Both the position numbers and the translations under genes were made by a program. This document shows, piece by piece, positions 16,005 through 24,427 of a stretch of 64,000 nucleotides of DNA. The notes beneath the pieces are model-generated. The model worked only from the letters and a program-made list of their open reading frames with translations. It did not search any database and was not told the origin of the DNA. The stretch is from Mucilaginibacter_A sp965201005 (GTDB taxonomy: Bacteria > Bacteroidota > Bacteroidia > Sphingobacteriales > Sphingobacteriaceae): NCBI RefSeq assembly GCF_965201005.1, contig NZ_OZ241747.1:558001-622000 (forward strand). The letters are read 5' to 3'. Within the stretch, counting starts at the first letter, position 1. Every line of letters starts with the position of its first letter.

Positions 16005-18719
16005 TCACTCTACTTTATAGTGATAAACCTCCCGCGCCAAATTTCCTTCATCATCAATGCCTTCAATTACAACGCGGTACGTGGCTTTGCTGTCCGCATT
16101 AAAAAAGCTGAAACTGGCTTTTCCGGCTGCATCGGTAATTAAATTTGGTTTCCAATAAATTGTGGTGCGCAAATCGGCCACCACTTTATTGGTTTTCGGA
16201 TCGTCGTACTGCGGCGAATAAAATTCTTTGGTATTGGTAAACCCTTTTGGGCTATACGTTACAATTCCGGGCGTGTAAATCTGGCTGACATAACTCGGGT
16301 CGTTGCCGCGCCGGGTAGTAATCAGCAAAACGCCGCCGCCGCCGCGGCCACCATAAATAGCCGTATAACCGCCGGAGCGCAACACTTCAATCGTGGCTAC
16401 ATCTGTCGGCGGGATAGATTGCAGGTAATTAGAATCTACATAAACGCCGTCTAAAATTATCTGCATCGGCTGGTTAAAACTGCGGGTAGAATAAGGGATT
16501 CCTCCCCGGAAAATCACGCCCAGCAATCGGCCTTGCAAGCACTGATCTATCGTGGCACAACCCATTTGCCTGAAAATATCGCCGTTCACAATCTGATCGG
16601 CATTGCCCGAACCGTTTAAGTTTGCTGAGTTTTTTACCGGTTCTTTTTTCTCCGAAATCGTTACTTCTTTCAAAATGATCGTCCGGTTTACCAAGCCGTA
16701 TTTGCGCAAATCATCGTATTGTATTTTGCTGTTGCGCAGGTAACCGGCCAGTTCTGTATCCAGGTTAACGGAAACATCCGGTGCATTTTTGTTTTTGGTG
16801 ACAAATTGTGGCGGAACATTGTCCAGCGTTACTTCCACATTTTTTCGTCCGCTGGCACCGCGCGCCTGGATCACAAAGCGGATGCTGTCGGGGAAAATCA
16901 GATTATCAAACTTAAACCGGCCATTGGCATCGGTTACCGTATCCAGCAAAAACGCACCTTTTGTGGTGGTAAACAGGGTAACCTTGCTTTTGGCCAGTGG
17001 TTTGCCGCCTAAAGTTTTTACAAAACCCGAAATCTCCATTGATTTTTCAGGCTGAAAAGTAATTGGCGGGAAACTATTGCCCATCAGCAGCGACCAGGCA
17101 AAACGACGATAACCCTGCGTCAGCATCAGCACATCCAGATCGGCCTGGGTTTTTTCGGTTGGATGAGCAAAATAATAATTTGGCTGCTCAATGTACCCTT
17201 TGATATCCGAAGTTAAAAGCAAATCAGACAAGATCGTGTTTTCCTTGTTTTCATCCACCGGCATCTTCGTTTCATCCGTAACCGCTACCGAAAAACTGCC
17301 CACAACCGGTGCTTTTGCTTTGTTTAGCACGGTAAAATTAAGGTCAACTTTTTGCCGGGGCGACGTGGTTTCGGGTGAGGAAACGGCCACATTTAACTGA
17401 TCAGGATTTTGTATGAAGATGATGCGTTCGTTCATCGGCTGGCCTTCCTGCGTAAACAGCGTAAACTGTGCAATCCCCGAAGGAAACCTGTTTTTTGGGA
17501 TTTTGGCCGAAAACGACTGACTTAGTAACTGACTTTTGGCCGTATAATAAACATCGCCGCCGGATTGGCCGATCACCATAATTTCTGTGCCTTGTTTTTG
17601 TTTGAAGGTTTCGTTGCTCACATTGATGCGGATGTTGATAAACTCCGGATCGCTGTTTAAAGCCAGCACAAAACCCTGATCGGAAGCTTTTGGCAGTTCC
17701 AGTGTTTTTGCAGAACCATCCGGAAAAGTGATTTTGGCCGAATAACTTTTGCCGCTTTCCGGGAAAAGCGAAAACGCGCCCATGCCCAAATGCTGCGTAC
17801 TGATTTTGGCAACTTTAACATTAGCATTGCTAACAACGCTGCCTGTAATATCCACGCCCAAACCATCGGCACCAACCGCTTTAAACGCCACTTTGCTGCG
17901 GATACCGTTGACCAGATTACCGCTTTCCGGAAAAAACTGCACATCCACATCGCTGGAAGTGGCCTTGATCGGTACTGTTTTTACCACTGTTTTTTTAGGA
18001 TCGGTGGTTAATGTGGTGATGATTTGCCCGGATTTTAAATTTCCCGGCTGCGGGTTACTAAAATTTAAACTGAGGTTTCCGCTGGCATCTGTGGTCCCTT
18101 TTCCTTTTAAAACCGTTTTAAAATCCAGCTGCACGCGGTAAGTTACCGGTTTATCTGCATAAGGTTTATTTTCGAGATCGGCATAATGGATCACCGCGTT
18201 GATCCTCTGCAAACCGTTTTCTGCAATAAATTTGTAATTTACCGTGGTAAAAACAGTATTGGAAATAGAATTGCCAACGCTAATGGTTTTATCAAAAAAA
18301 TAATCTTCGCTGAAATTACGCATCCATTGCGTGTATGCACGGATGCGGTAATTGCCTTCCTGCAACGTATCGGTAAGCGGGAAACTGCCCCAGCTGATGC
18401 CGGCCGTAAGCGGCAAACGCAGCGATTGTTTAATAGAATCTTTATCATTGATCAGTTCGACATACAGAATCTTGCTTAAACCCGAAGGCCGGTGTTTGCC
18501 GCCAATGGTGGTGTAAGCTTTAAAATAAATCTGATCACCGATGGCATAATAAGGTTTATCCAACTGGATATGAACCTTTTCTATCGGATAATTATCGGTA
18601 AATTTTTGCAGCTGCGTCAGTATTTTTTTTAGCGGGTCATCATCCTGCCGAACCGCAAAACCGGCAAATAGGATTGCAAAGAGCAGCAGCGCAACTGTTA
18701 AAAATTTCTTTGATTTCAT
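16005..18719 (-). CDS. Exported MG2 (macroglobulin-like) protein with TonB-receptor plug domain
   Basis: 904 residues with a signal peptide. Seen: an MG2-type domain from about residue 45 (VHIQLDKPYYAIGDQIYFKA), several beta-sandwich repeats, a carboxypeptidase-regulatory-like segment (ISGFVKTLGGKPLAKSKVTL, ~550), and a plug domain (~700-810) with DGVYVDSNYLQSIPPTDVAT and GGRGGGGVLLITT. No C-terminal beta-barrel follows, so it is not a transporter. Such proteins are frequent in Sphingobacteriaceae and are thought to work at the outer membrane. In-frame repeat copies at 17972-17983 (VVKTVP) and 18248-18259 (NTVFTT). Confidence 0.85.
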   Translation of the reverse strand: MKSKKFLTVALLLFAILFAGFAVRQDDDPLKKILTQLQKFTDNYPIEKVHIQLDKPYYAIGDQIYFKAYTTIGGKHRPSGLSKILYVELINDKDSIKQSLRLPLTAGISWGSFPLTDTLQEGNYRIRAYTQWMRNFSEDYFFDKTISVGNSISNTVFTTVNYKFIAENGLQRINAVIHYADLENKPYADKPVTYRVQLDFKTVLKGKGTTDASGNLSLNFSNPQPGNLKSGQIITTLTTDPKKTVVKTVPIKATSSDVDVQFFPESGNLVNGIRSKVAFKAVGADGLGVDITGSVVSNANVKVAKISTQHLGMGAFSLFPESGKSYSAKITFPDGSAKTLELPKASDQGFVLALNSDPEFINIRINVSNETFKQKQGTEIMVIGQSGGDVYYTAKSQLLSQSFSAKIPKNRFPSGIAQFTLFTQEGQPMNERIIFIQNPDQLNVAVSSPETTSPRQKVDLNFTVLNKAKAPVVGSFSVAVTDETKMPVDENKENTILSDLLLTSDIKGYIEQPNYYFAHPTEKTQADLDVLMLTQGYRRFAWSLLMGNSFPPITFQPEKSMEISGFVKTLGGKPLAKSKVTLFTTTKGAFLLDTVTDANGRFKFDNLIFPDSIRFVIQARGASGRKNVEVTLDNVPPQFVTKNKNAPDVSVNLDTELAGYLRNSKIQYDDLRKYGLVNRTIILKEVTISEKKEPVKNSANLNGSGNADQIVNGDIFRQMGCATIDQCLQGRLLGVIFRGGIPYSTRSFNQPMQIILDGVYVDSNYLQSIPPTDVATIEVLRSGGYTAIYGGRGGGGVLLITTRRGNDPSYVSQIYTPGIVTYSPKGFTNTKEFYSPQYDDPKTNKVVADLRTTIYWKPNLITDAAGKASFSFFNADSKATYRVVIEGIDDEGNLAREVYHYKVE

Positions 18720-18800
18720 GGTTTCAACAAAAAGAAAATCGGGATAAAATAGTAAACATGTTTTTCCTGTAAATGTTGCTGCACGCCAATCAGATCAGCG

Positions 18801-19337
18801 TTAAAAAATATTTTTCCACATCATGCTTTCTACCGGCCTGGTGGTTGGTTTACTGTATTTTGCGTTGGCTTTTGTGTTGTACATCGTTTCAATTTCGCCT
18901 TCTACCACAAAGTAAATCAGCTGTCCGATCGGCATCCCCGGATAAATTTTCACCGGCTGCGTTACCGAAATTTCCAGCGTCCAGGTATTGCAAAAACCCA
19001 CATCGCCTTTGCCCGCCGTGGCGTGGATATCAATGCCCAAACGGCCGGTACTGCTTTTACCCTCTAAAAAAGGCACATGGCGGTGGGTTTCGGTATATTC
19101 CACTGTTACGCCGAGATATAAAGTGTTGGGCTGAAGCAAAAAACCTTCTTTCGGGATTTCAAAATGATCGATTTCGTTATGTTGTTTGGCATCCAGCACA
19201 CGGTTGCGGTACGTGGCCAGGTATTTTCCCAAATGCACATCATAAGAATTTGTGCCGAGGCAGGCCGAGTCAAAAGGTTCAATAATAATCGTCCCTTTTT
19301 CTATTTCCTGTAAAATAAGTTTGTCTGATAAGATCAT
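18801..19337 (-). CDS. dcd: dCTP deaminase
   Basis: 178 residues. The trimeric dUTPase-fold motif EGKSSTGRLGIDIHATAG and the catalytic-Glu region WTLEISVTQPVKIYPGMPI are intact. It converts dCTP to dUTP on the way to dTTP in the cytoplasm. It starts at ATG 19337 behind a -7-like CATTTTTGC, and is divergent from the phosphopantetheinyl transferase gene 71 bases away. Confidence 0.95.
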   Translation of the reverse strand: MILSDKLILQEIEKGTIIIEPFDSACLGTNSYDVHLGKYLATYRNRVLDAKQHNEIDHFEIPKEGFLLQPNTLYLGVTVEYTETHRHVPFLEGKSSTGRLGIDIHATAGKGDVGFCNTWTLEISVTQPVKIYPGMPIGQLIYFVVEGEIETMYNTKANAKYSKPTTRPVESMMWKNIF

Positions 19338-19408
19338 AGCTGCAAAAATGCGGAACCGAAATTAAAGTATTTTAAAGGATATTGCCATCCTTTTCGCAAC
19401 TTTACTTT

Positions 19409-20050
19409 ATGGGGATTGCATACCGGAAAAAGGTGGACGACAACACCGAATTTGCCCTTTGGAAAATTGAAGAAAATGCCGAAGAACTTTACAAACAATT
19501 ACAGCTGGACGCGGCCGAAAAAGCATTTGCCCAGCAACTGAGCAGCAGCAAACGCTATCTGCACTGGCTGGGCACGCGCGTGCTGCTGCGCAAACTGCTA
19601 AACACCGAAGAATATATTGATTGCCAGGTTGATGCACACGGAAAACCTTATTTAACCTCGCTGCCGTATCATATTTCGCTGAGCCATTCTTATGATTATG
19701 CGGCGGTGATGATCAGCAAAAACAAAGCGGTTGGCATCGATATAGAAAAAATCGAACAGAAAGTGGAGCGCATCGCCCGCAAATTTATACGTCCCGAAGA
19801 AATGGCTTTTATCAGCCCGGACGATAAAATCAACCAGTTGTATGCCTGCTGGTGCGCCAAAGAAGCAGTTTACAAATGTTATGGCCGCAAAGAAATTTCG
19901 TTTTTAAACCATATTATTTTAACGGATTTTGTTTGCTGCGATGCCGGAACGATTGCTGCGGAAATAAAAACTGACACCATTGATTTGAATTTTAAGGTAG
20001 AATATTTGCAGTTTAACGGTTATATGATCGGTTATGCGAAGGAGGTTTGA
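19409..20050 (+). CDS. 4'-phosphopantetheinyl transferase superfamily protein (Sfp type)
   Basis: About 213 residues from ATG 19409 (MGIAYRKKVDD); the earlier TTG lies inside the promoter region. Magnesium-binding VGIDIEKIEQ and the WCAKEAVYKCYG motif are both present, with the Asp and Glu ligands in place. The family moves phosphopantetheine from CoA to a Ser of acyl or peptidyl carrier proteins. No polyketide or peptide synthase is nearby, so it may serve fatty acid synthesis or remote clusters. Confidence 0.9.
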   Translation: MGIAYRKKVDDNTEFALWKIEENAEELYKQLQLDAAEKAFAQQLSSSKRYLHWLGTRVLLRKLLNTEEYIDCQVDAHGKPYLTSLPYHISLSHSYDYAAVMISKNKAVGIDIEKIEQKVERIARKFIRPEEMAFISPDDKINQLYACWCAKEAVYKCYGRKEISFLNHIILTDFVCCDAGTIAAEIKTDTIDLNFKVEYLQFNGYMIGYAKEV

Positions 20051-20125
20051 AGCGGTGCGGAGGTTTGGGGCAAGAGGTATCAGCAATCAGCCGACCTTGT
20101 TTATTTTTGACCTTCACTTTTTCAT

Positions 20126-20164
20126 GCCTCTAACCCCGTACCTCATACCTCTCACCTCTAACCT
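20126..20164. repeat. Heptanucleotide tandem repeat (ACCTCNN)n before lipB
   Basis: Five and a half units of period 7 ending exactly at the lipB ATG: units start at 20126, 20133, 20140, 20147, 20154 and 20161. GAGGT occurs three times at 20041-20078 and could pair with it. Confidence 0.7.
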
Positions 20165-20887
20165 ATGAAAAACAAGCAAGTATTCTTCGAGGATTGGGGC
20201 TTAATCGATTACAAAGAAGCCTGGGACAGGCAGGAAGCGATTTTTGCCGCCACCGTAAAACTGAAAACCGAACTGCGCAACCGCGGCGAAAACGATGCTT
20301 CTTTTACAGGCATAAAAACAGTAACGCACAATTATCTGATTTTTTGCGAACACCCGCACGTTTATACGCTGGGCAAAAGCGGCAAAAAAGAACATCTTCT
20401 ATTGACCGAAGACCAACTTGCCGAAAAACATGCAGTTTTTTACCCGATCAACCGTGGCGGCGATATTACGTACCACGGGCCGGGGCAGTTGGTGGTTTAT
20501 CCGATTTTAGATTTGGACAACTTTTTTACCGATATCCATTTATATCTGCGCACTTTGGAGGAAGCCGTGATTTTGACTTTGGCTGATTTTGGCATCCCAG
20601 GCGGGCGTTATCCGGGTTATACCGGCGTTTGGCTTGATGCCGATGATCCGCAGAAAGCCCGTAAAATCTGTGCCCTTGGCGTGCGCTGCAGTCGCTGGGT
20701 TACCATGCACGGTTTGGCTTTCAACATCAACCCAAACCTCGGTTATTTTAAAAATATCATCCCCTGCGGGATTGAAGACAAAGCCGTAACCTCAATGGAG
20801 CAGGAACTGGGCAAAAAAGTACCGGTAAAAGAAGCATCAGAAGTTTTGAAACGGCATTTGTACATTTTATTTGGGATGCTGGCATGA
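20165..20887 (+). CDS. lipB: Lipoyl(octanoyl) transferase LipB
   Basis: 240 residues. It transfers octanoate from acyl carrier protein to lipoyl-dependent enzymes. HNYLIFCEHPHVYTLGKSG, the RGGDITYHGPGQLV signature, the catalytic Lys in KICALGVR and the catalytic Cys in IIPCGIEDK are all seen. A two-armed repeat copy (20295-20323) sits in frame in the variable region before HNYLIF and encodes DASFTGIKTV; another half-site (20826-20837) encodes PVKEAS near the C-terminus. The catalytic core is untouched, so the gene is expected to work. Confidence 0.95.
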   Translation: MKNKQVFFEDWGLIDYKEAWDRQEAIFAATVKLKTELRNRGENDASFTGIKTVTHNYLIFCEHPHVYTLGKSGKKEHLLLTEDQLAEKHAVFYPINRGGDITYHGPGQLVVYPILDLDNFFTDIHLYLRTLEEAVILTLADFGIPGGRYPGYTGVWLDADDPQKARKICALGVRCSRWVTMHGLAFNINPNLGYFKNIIPCGIEDKAVTSMEQELGKKVPVKEASEVLKRHLYILFGMLA

Positions 20888-20993
20888 ATTTAAAAACAGT
20901 TTATCAGCGGTGGATATTAACAATTAGCTACCCTTGTTTAATTTATGGCTTATCCGATCGAAATGCTTTTCTCTAAAATAACCCCTTCTGTTA

Positions 20994-22343
20994 GTGGAAA
21001 CTAAAAAAACAACGTTCGCCAATGTGCTGGTAATAGATGACGAACAGAAGCTGGCCGCCCTGATTTCAAGAATACTGGAACTGGAAGGTTATCAGGTATT
21101 TAAAGCTTTTACAGCAAAAGAAGGTTTAAAGATATTGGTGCTGGAGGAAATCCATGTGGTTATCAGCGATGTAAAATTACCTGATATCAACGGCGTTGAA
21201 CTGGTAAAATCAATCAAAGAAAAAAAGCCTTATGTAGAAGTCATCAACTTGACTGCTTATGGCACGATAGCAGATGGCGTGAAAGCTATCCAAAATGGCA
21301 GTTTTGATTATATCACCAAAGGGGACGATAACGATAAAATTATCCCGCTGGTTTTTAAGGCCGCCGAAAAGGCCCTGTTTCAGTTACGGAGGTTTAATAT
21401 GGAAAAGCGGTTGCACAACACCCGTGATTTTAAAGATATATTGGGCAAATCCAAAGCTATTTCAGCAGCAATTGATACCGCAAAAAAAGTATCGCCAACG
21501 GATACCACGGTATTGCTGCTTGGGGAAACCGGAACAGGTAAAGAAGTATTTGCAGAAGCCATCCATTATAACAGTAACCGCCGGGCGCACGCTTTTGTGG
21601 CCGTAAATTGCAGTAGTTTTGCGCCCGAATTGCTGGAAAGCGAATTGTTTGGCTACAAAGCAGGTGCTTTTACCGGTGCCCAAAAAGATAAAAAAGGACT
21701 GTTTGAGGAAGCGCATAACGGAACCATATTTTTGGATGAGATAGGGGAGATGGGCCTTCAGCTTCAGGCAAAGCTGTTGCGGGTGCTGGAAAGCCGGACG
21801 TTTATCAAAATCGGGGATACGCAAACAACAAAAGTAAATATCCGCATACTGGCCGCCACTAACCGCGATTTGCAAAAAGAAGCAGATGAGGGCAATTTTC
21901 GCTTGGATTTATATTACCGCTTATCTGTTTTCACCATTTTATTGCCTTCTTTAAATGAACGGGGAAGTGATATCGAATTGTTTGCCAGATATTTTCTTGA
22001 AGAATTTTCTGCTAAGGTTGGCAAACGTATCGACAGGATGAGTGAAGGGTTTTTGCTCGCCCTTAAACAGCATAAATGGAAAGGGAACGTGCGCGAGTTA
22101 AAAAATGTGATAGAACGAGTGGCCATTCTGGCTGATGATGCGGTTATCGATACAGATTTATTACCGGTTGAATTCAGGATGGCAAATTTTGAAAAAGAAG
22201 CATTAGACCTGGAATCTACCGAAAAACAGCATATTTTAAAAGTTTTAAATCACGCGCATGGTAACAAAACTGAAGCTGCACGTTTACTAAACATCGGCCT
22301 TACCACCCTCTACCGCAAACTGGACCATTACAAGCTTTCCTGA
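20994..22343 (+). CDS. NtrC-family sigma-54-dependent response regulator
   Basis: 449 residues starting at GTG 20994. Receiver domain 10-125 with phospho-acceptor D59 (VVISDVKLP) and the switch residues in LTAYG; AAA+ domain with Walker A GETGTGKE and the sigma-54 contact loop GAFTGA; Fis-type helix-turn-helix at the end (NKTEAARLLNIGLTTLYRKL). It lies directly before the kdp genes but behind its own terminator, and the matching histidine kinase is at the far end of the island, so it is the likely regulator of kdp. That differs from the OmpR-type KdpE of E. coli. No convincing -24/-12 promoter was found by eye. Confidence 0.92.
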   Translation: METKKTTFANVLVIDDEQKLAALISRILELEGYQVFKAFTAKEGLKILVLEEIHVVISDVKLPDINGVELVKSIKEKKPYVEVINLTAYGTIADGVKAIQNGSFDYITKGDDNDKIIPLVFKAAEKALFQLRRFNMEKRLHNTRDFKDILGKSKAISAAIDTAKKVSPTDTTVLLLGETGTGKEVFAEAIHYNSNRRAHAFVAVNCSSFAPELLESELFGYKAGAFTGAQKDKKGLFEEAHNGTIFLDEIGEMGLQLQAKLLRVLESRTFIKIGDTQTTKVNIRILAATNRDLQKEADEGNFRLDLYYRLSVFTILLPSLNERGSDIELFARYFLEEFSAKVGKRIDRMSEGFLLALKQHKWKGNVRELKNVIERVAILADDAVIDTDLLPVEFRMANFEKEALDLESTEKQHILKVLNHAHGNKTEAARLLNIGLTTLYRKLDHYKLS

Positions 22344-22360
22344 TAAACCCTTTCTTTATG

Positions 22361-22395
22361 AAAAAAAACCCTTCCATTTTGGAAGGGTTTTTTTG
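22361..22395 (+). terminator. Intrinsic terminator after the NtrC-type gene
   Basis: AAAAAACCCTTCC pairs with GGAAGGGTTTTTT around ATTTT, with a T tract. It isolates the regulator gene from the kdp operon. Confidence 0.88.
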
Positions 22396-22502
22396 TTAAA
22401 AATAATTAAGGTATAAATTATTTTACTGATAATAAGGGAGTTAAGAAACAGTTTTCGATCTGGTTCTGGTTTTGGACAAGGCTTTTCCAAAATCATCAAA
22501 CT

Positions 22503-22586
22503 ATGCTCACAATCTTGTTGTTCCTGGCACTGCTTATTAGCTGCTATTTTATTTTTAAAGCAATCGACTGGTTCGAAAAAATCTGA
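22503..22586 (+). CDS. 27-residue membrane peptide upstream of kdpF
   Basis: ATG 22503 to TGA 22586. It begins MLTILLFLALLISC and ends AIDWFEKI: one membrane helix with a short amphipathic tail. It ends four bases before the kdpF ATG, so it is translated as part of the operon if at all. Size and topology resemble KdpF or other small subunits of membrane complexes. I have an impression of similar peptides upstream of kdpF in relatives, but cannot confirm this. Function unknown. Confidence 0.6.
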   Translation: MLTILLFLALLISCYFIFKAIDWFEKI

Positions 22587-22590
22587 AATT

Positions 22591-22668
22591 ATGTTACTAC
22601 TATTCATCATCTCTATCGCAGTATTTATCTACATGATCTATGTACTGCTTAAACCTGAAAAATTTTAA
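22591..22668 (+). CDS. kdpF: Potassium-transporting ATPase small subunit KdpF
   Basis: 25 residues, MLLLFIISIAVF through to KPEKF, a single membrane helix with the typical short C-terminal KPE(K/R)F tail of KdpF. It ends ten bases before kdpA. KdpF stabilises the KdpABC complex. Confidence 0.85.
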   Translation: MLLLFIISIAVFIYMIYVLLKPEKF

Positions 22669-22678
22669 CTGAAGTACA

Positions 22679-24397
22679 ATGAACACTGAATTACTTGGAA
22701 TCATTGCATCCTTTCTCATCACACTGATTATTGCCGTTCCGTTGGGCAAATACCTGGCAAAAATGTTTGCCGGTGAAAAGGTTTGGACTGATTTTATGAA
22801 ACCACTCGAAAATGGTTTGTTCAAAATTTCCGGCATCAACCCGGGCGAGCCAATGAACTGGAAACAGTTTCTGAAAGCCATGATGACCATCAATATTTTA
22901 TGGCTGGTTTACGGCTTTTTTGTGTTGATGAACCAGGATAAACTACCGCTAAACCCGGACGGCAATCCCGGCATGTCGGCAGATTTGGCTTTTAACACCA
23001 TTATCAGCTTCGTGGTAAACTGCAACCTGCAGCATTACTCCGGCGAAAGCGGCGCAACTTATCTCACACAGCATTTCATTTTTATGTTCCTGCATTTTAC
23101 CAGTGCAGCTACCGGTATTGCTGCGGCCGTAGCAGTTTTTAAAGCTTTCCGCGATAAAACTACCACGGATTTGGGCAACTTTTGGAGCTATTTTGTAAAA
23201 ACCATTACCCGTTTACTATTGCCGCTTTCTATTGTTATTGCGCTGATTTTGACGTTTAACGGAACGCCCTCAAGTTATGCGGGCAAAGACCGGTTTATAT
23301 CGATGCAAGGCGATACCGTAAATGTTTCCCGCGGACCGGCAGCGCAAATGATCGCTATAAAACATCTTGGCACAAACGGCGGCGGCTGGTTTGGTGCCAA
23401 CTCTGCACATCCGCTCGAAAACCCAAATTACCTGACAAATATGGTCGAAATCGTTTCGCAAATGATTATTCCGATGGCAATGGTTCTGGCTTTTGGCTAT
23501 TTTATCCGCAGGAAAAAATTAAGCCGGATCATTTTTGGCGTAATGATGGCCGGTTTGCTGATGCTTCTTTTACCCGCTATTTTTAGTGAATTGGGTGGAA
23601 ATCCATCGATTGCGAAAATGGGCATCAGCCAGAACACCGGCGCAATGGAAGGTAAAGAAGTACGTTTCGGGCCAACCGCAACCGCTTATTGGAGCACGTT
23701 AACTACCATCACGTCAACTGGTTCTGTCAACGGAATGCACGACAGCACCATGCCGCTAACCGGTGCCTGGGAATTATTGGCGATGATGATTAACGCTTTT
23801 TTTGGCGGCTGCGGCGTAGGTATTTTAAATTACCTGATCTACCTGATTATCGCTGTTTTTATTGCCGGATTAATGGTAGGCCGCACACCAGAATTTTTAG
23901 GCCACAAAGTGGAAGCCCGCGAAGTAAAAATTGCCGCTCTGATTACGTTGCTGAGCCCGTTTTTAATTATGGCCGGAACTGCTTTGGCCAGTTATGTTTT
24001 TGTGGCGCACGGCAATGCCAACTGGGCAGTAAAGCCAACGTCCTGGCTCAATAATCCCGGCTTTCATGGCTTTTCGGAAATGCTGTATGAGTTTACTTCG
24101 GCCAATGCCAACAACGGTTCTGGTTTTGAAGGGCTGGGCGATAACAATATCTTCTGGAACGTTTCAACAGGTTTTGTGCTTATCCTCGGCCGCTTCCTGC
24201 CAATCATCGGCCCGGTGGCCATTGCAGGTTTACTGGCACAAAAGAAGTATGTGCCCGAATCTGCCGGAACGCTTAAAATTGATACCGTAACCTTCGGCGT
24301 TATAACGTTTGCCGTTATTATGGTTTTAAATGCCTTGTCGTATTTCCCTGCACTGGCTTTAGGCCCGCTGGCAGAGTATTTCTCTATGCCTAAATAA
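22679..24397 (+). CDS. kdpA: Potassium-transporting ATPase subunit A
   Basis: 572 residues, usual length for the potassium-selective channel-like subunit of the KdpFABC P-type pump. Filter-type segments are visible: NCNLQHYSGESGATYL, GTNGGGWFGANSAHPLEN and NNGSGFEGLGDNN. About ten membrane segments. A repeat half-site (23561-23572) lies in frame within a membrane helix and reads MLLLP, compatible with the hydrophobic environment. Confidence 0.97.
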   Translation: MNTELLGIIASFLITLIIAVPLGKYLAKMFAGEKVWTDFMKPLENGLFKISGINPGEPMNWKQFLKAMMTINILWLVYGFFVLMNQDKLPLNPDGNPGMSADLAFNTIISFVVNCNLQHYSGESGATYLTQHFIFMFLHFTSAATGIAAAVAVFKAFRDKTTTDLGNFWSYFVKTITRLLLPLSIVIALILTFNGTPSSYAGKDRFISMQGDTVNVSRGPAAQMIAIKHLGTNGGGWFGANSAHPLENPNYLTNMVEIVSQMIIPMAMVLAFGYFIRRKKLSRIIFGVMMAGLLMLLLPAIFSELGGNPSIAKMGISQNTGAMEGKEVRFGPTATAYWSTLTTITSTGSVNGMHDSTMPLTGAWELLAMMINAFFGGCGVGILNYLIYLIIAVFIAGLMVGRTPEFLGHKVEAREVKIAALITLLSPFLIMAGTALASYVFVAHGNANWAVKPTSWLNNPGFHGFSEMLYEFTSANANNGSGFEGLGDNNIFWNVSTGFVLILGRFLPIIGPVAIAGLLAQKKYVPESAGTLKIDTVTFGVITFAVIMVLNALSYFPALALGPLAEYFSMPK

Positions 24398-24427
24398 GCA
24401 GCCTTATCCGGCTTTATAAAAATCAAA

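Noticed and set aside
22460..22502. Sigma-54 promoter before the kdp small genes: CTGGTTTTGGACAAGGCTTT
   Set aside because: GG and GC are separated by one base too many, and the surrounding bases do not match TGGCAC/TTGCA. Kept only as a weak possibility.
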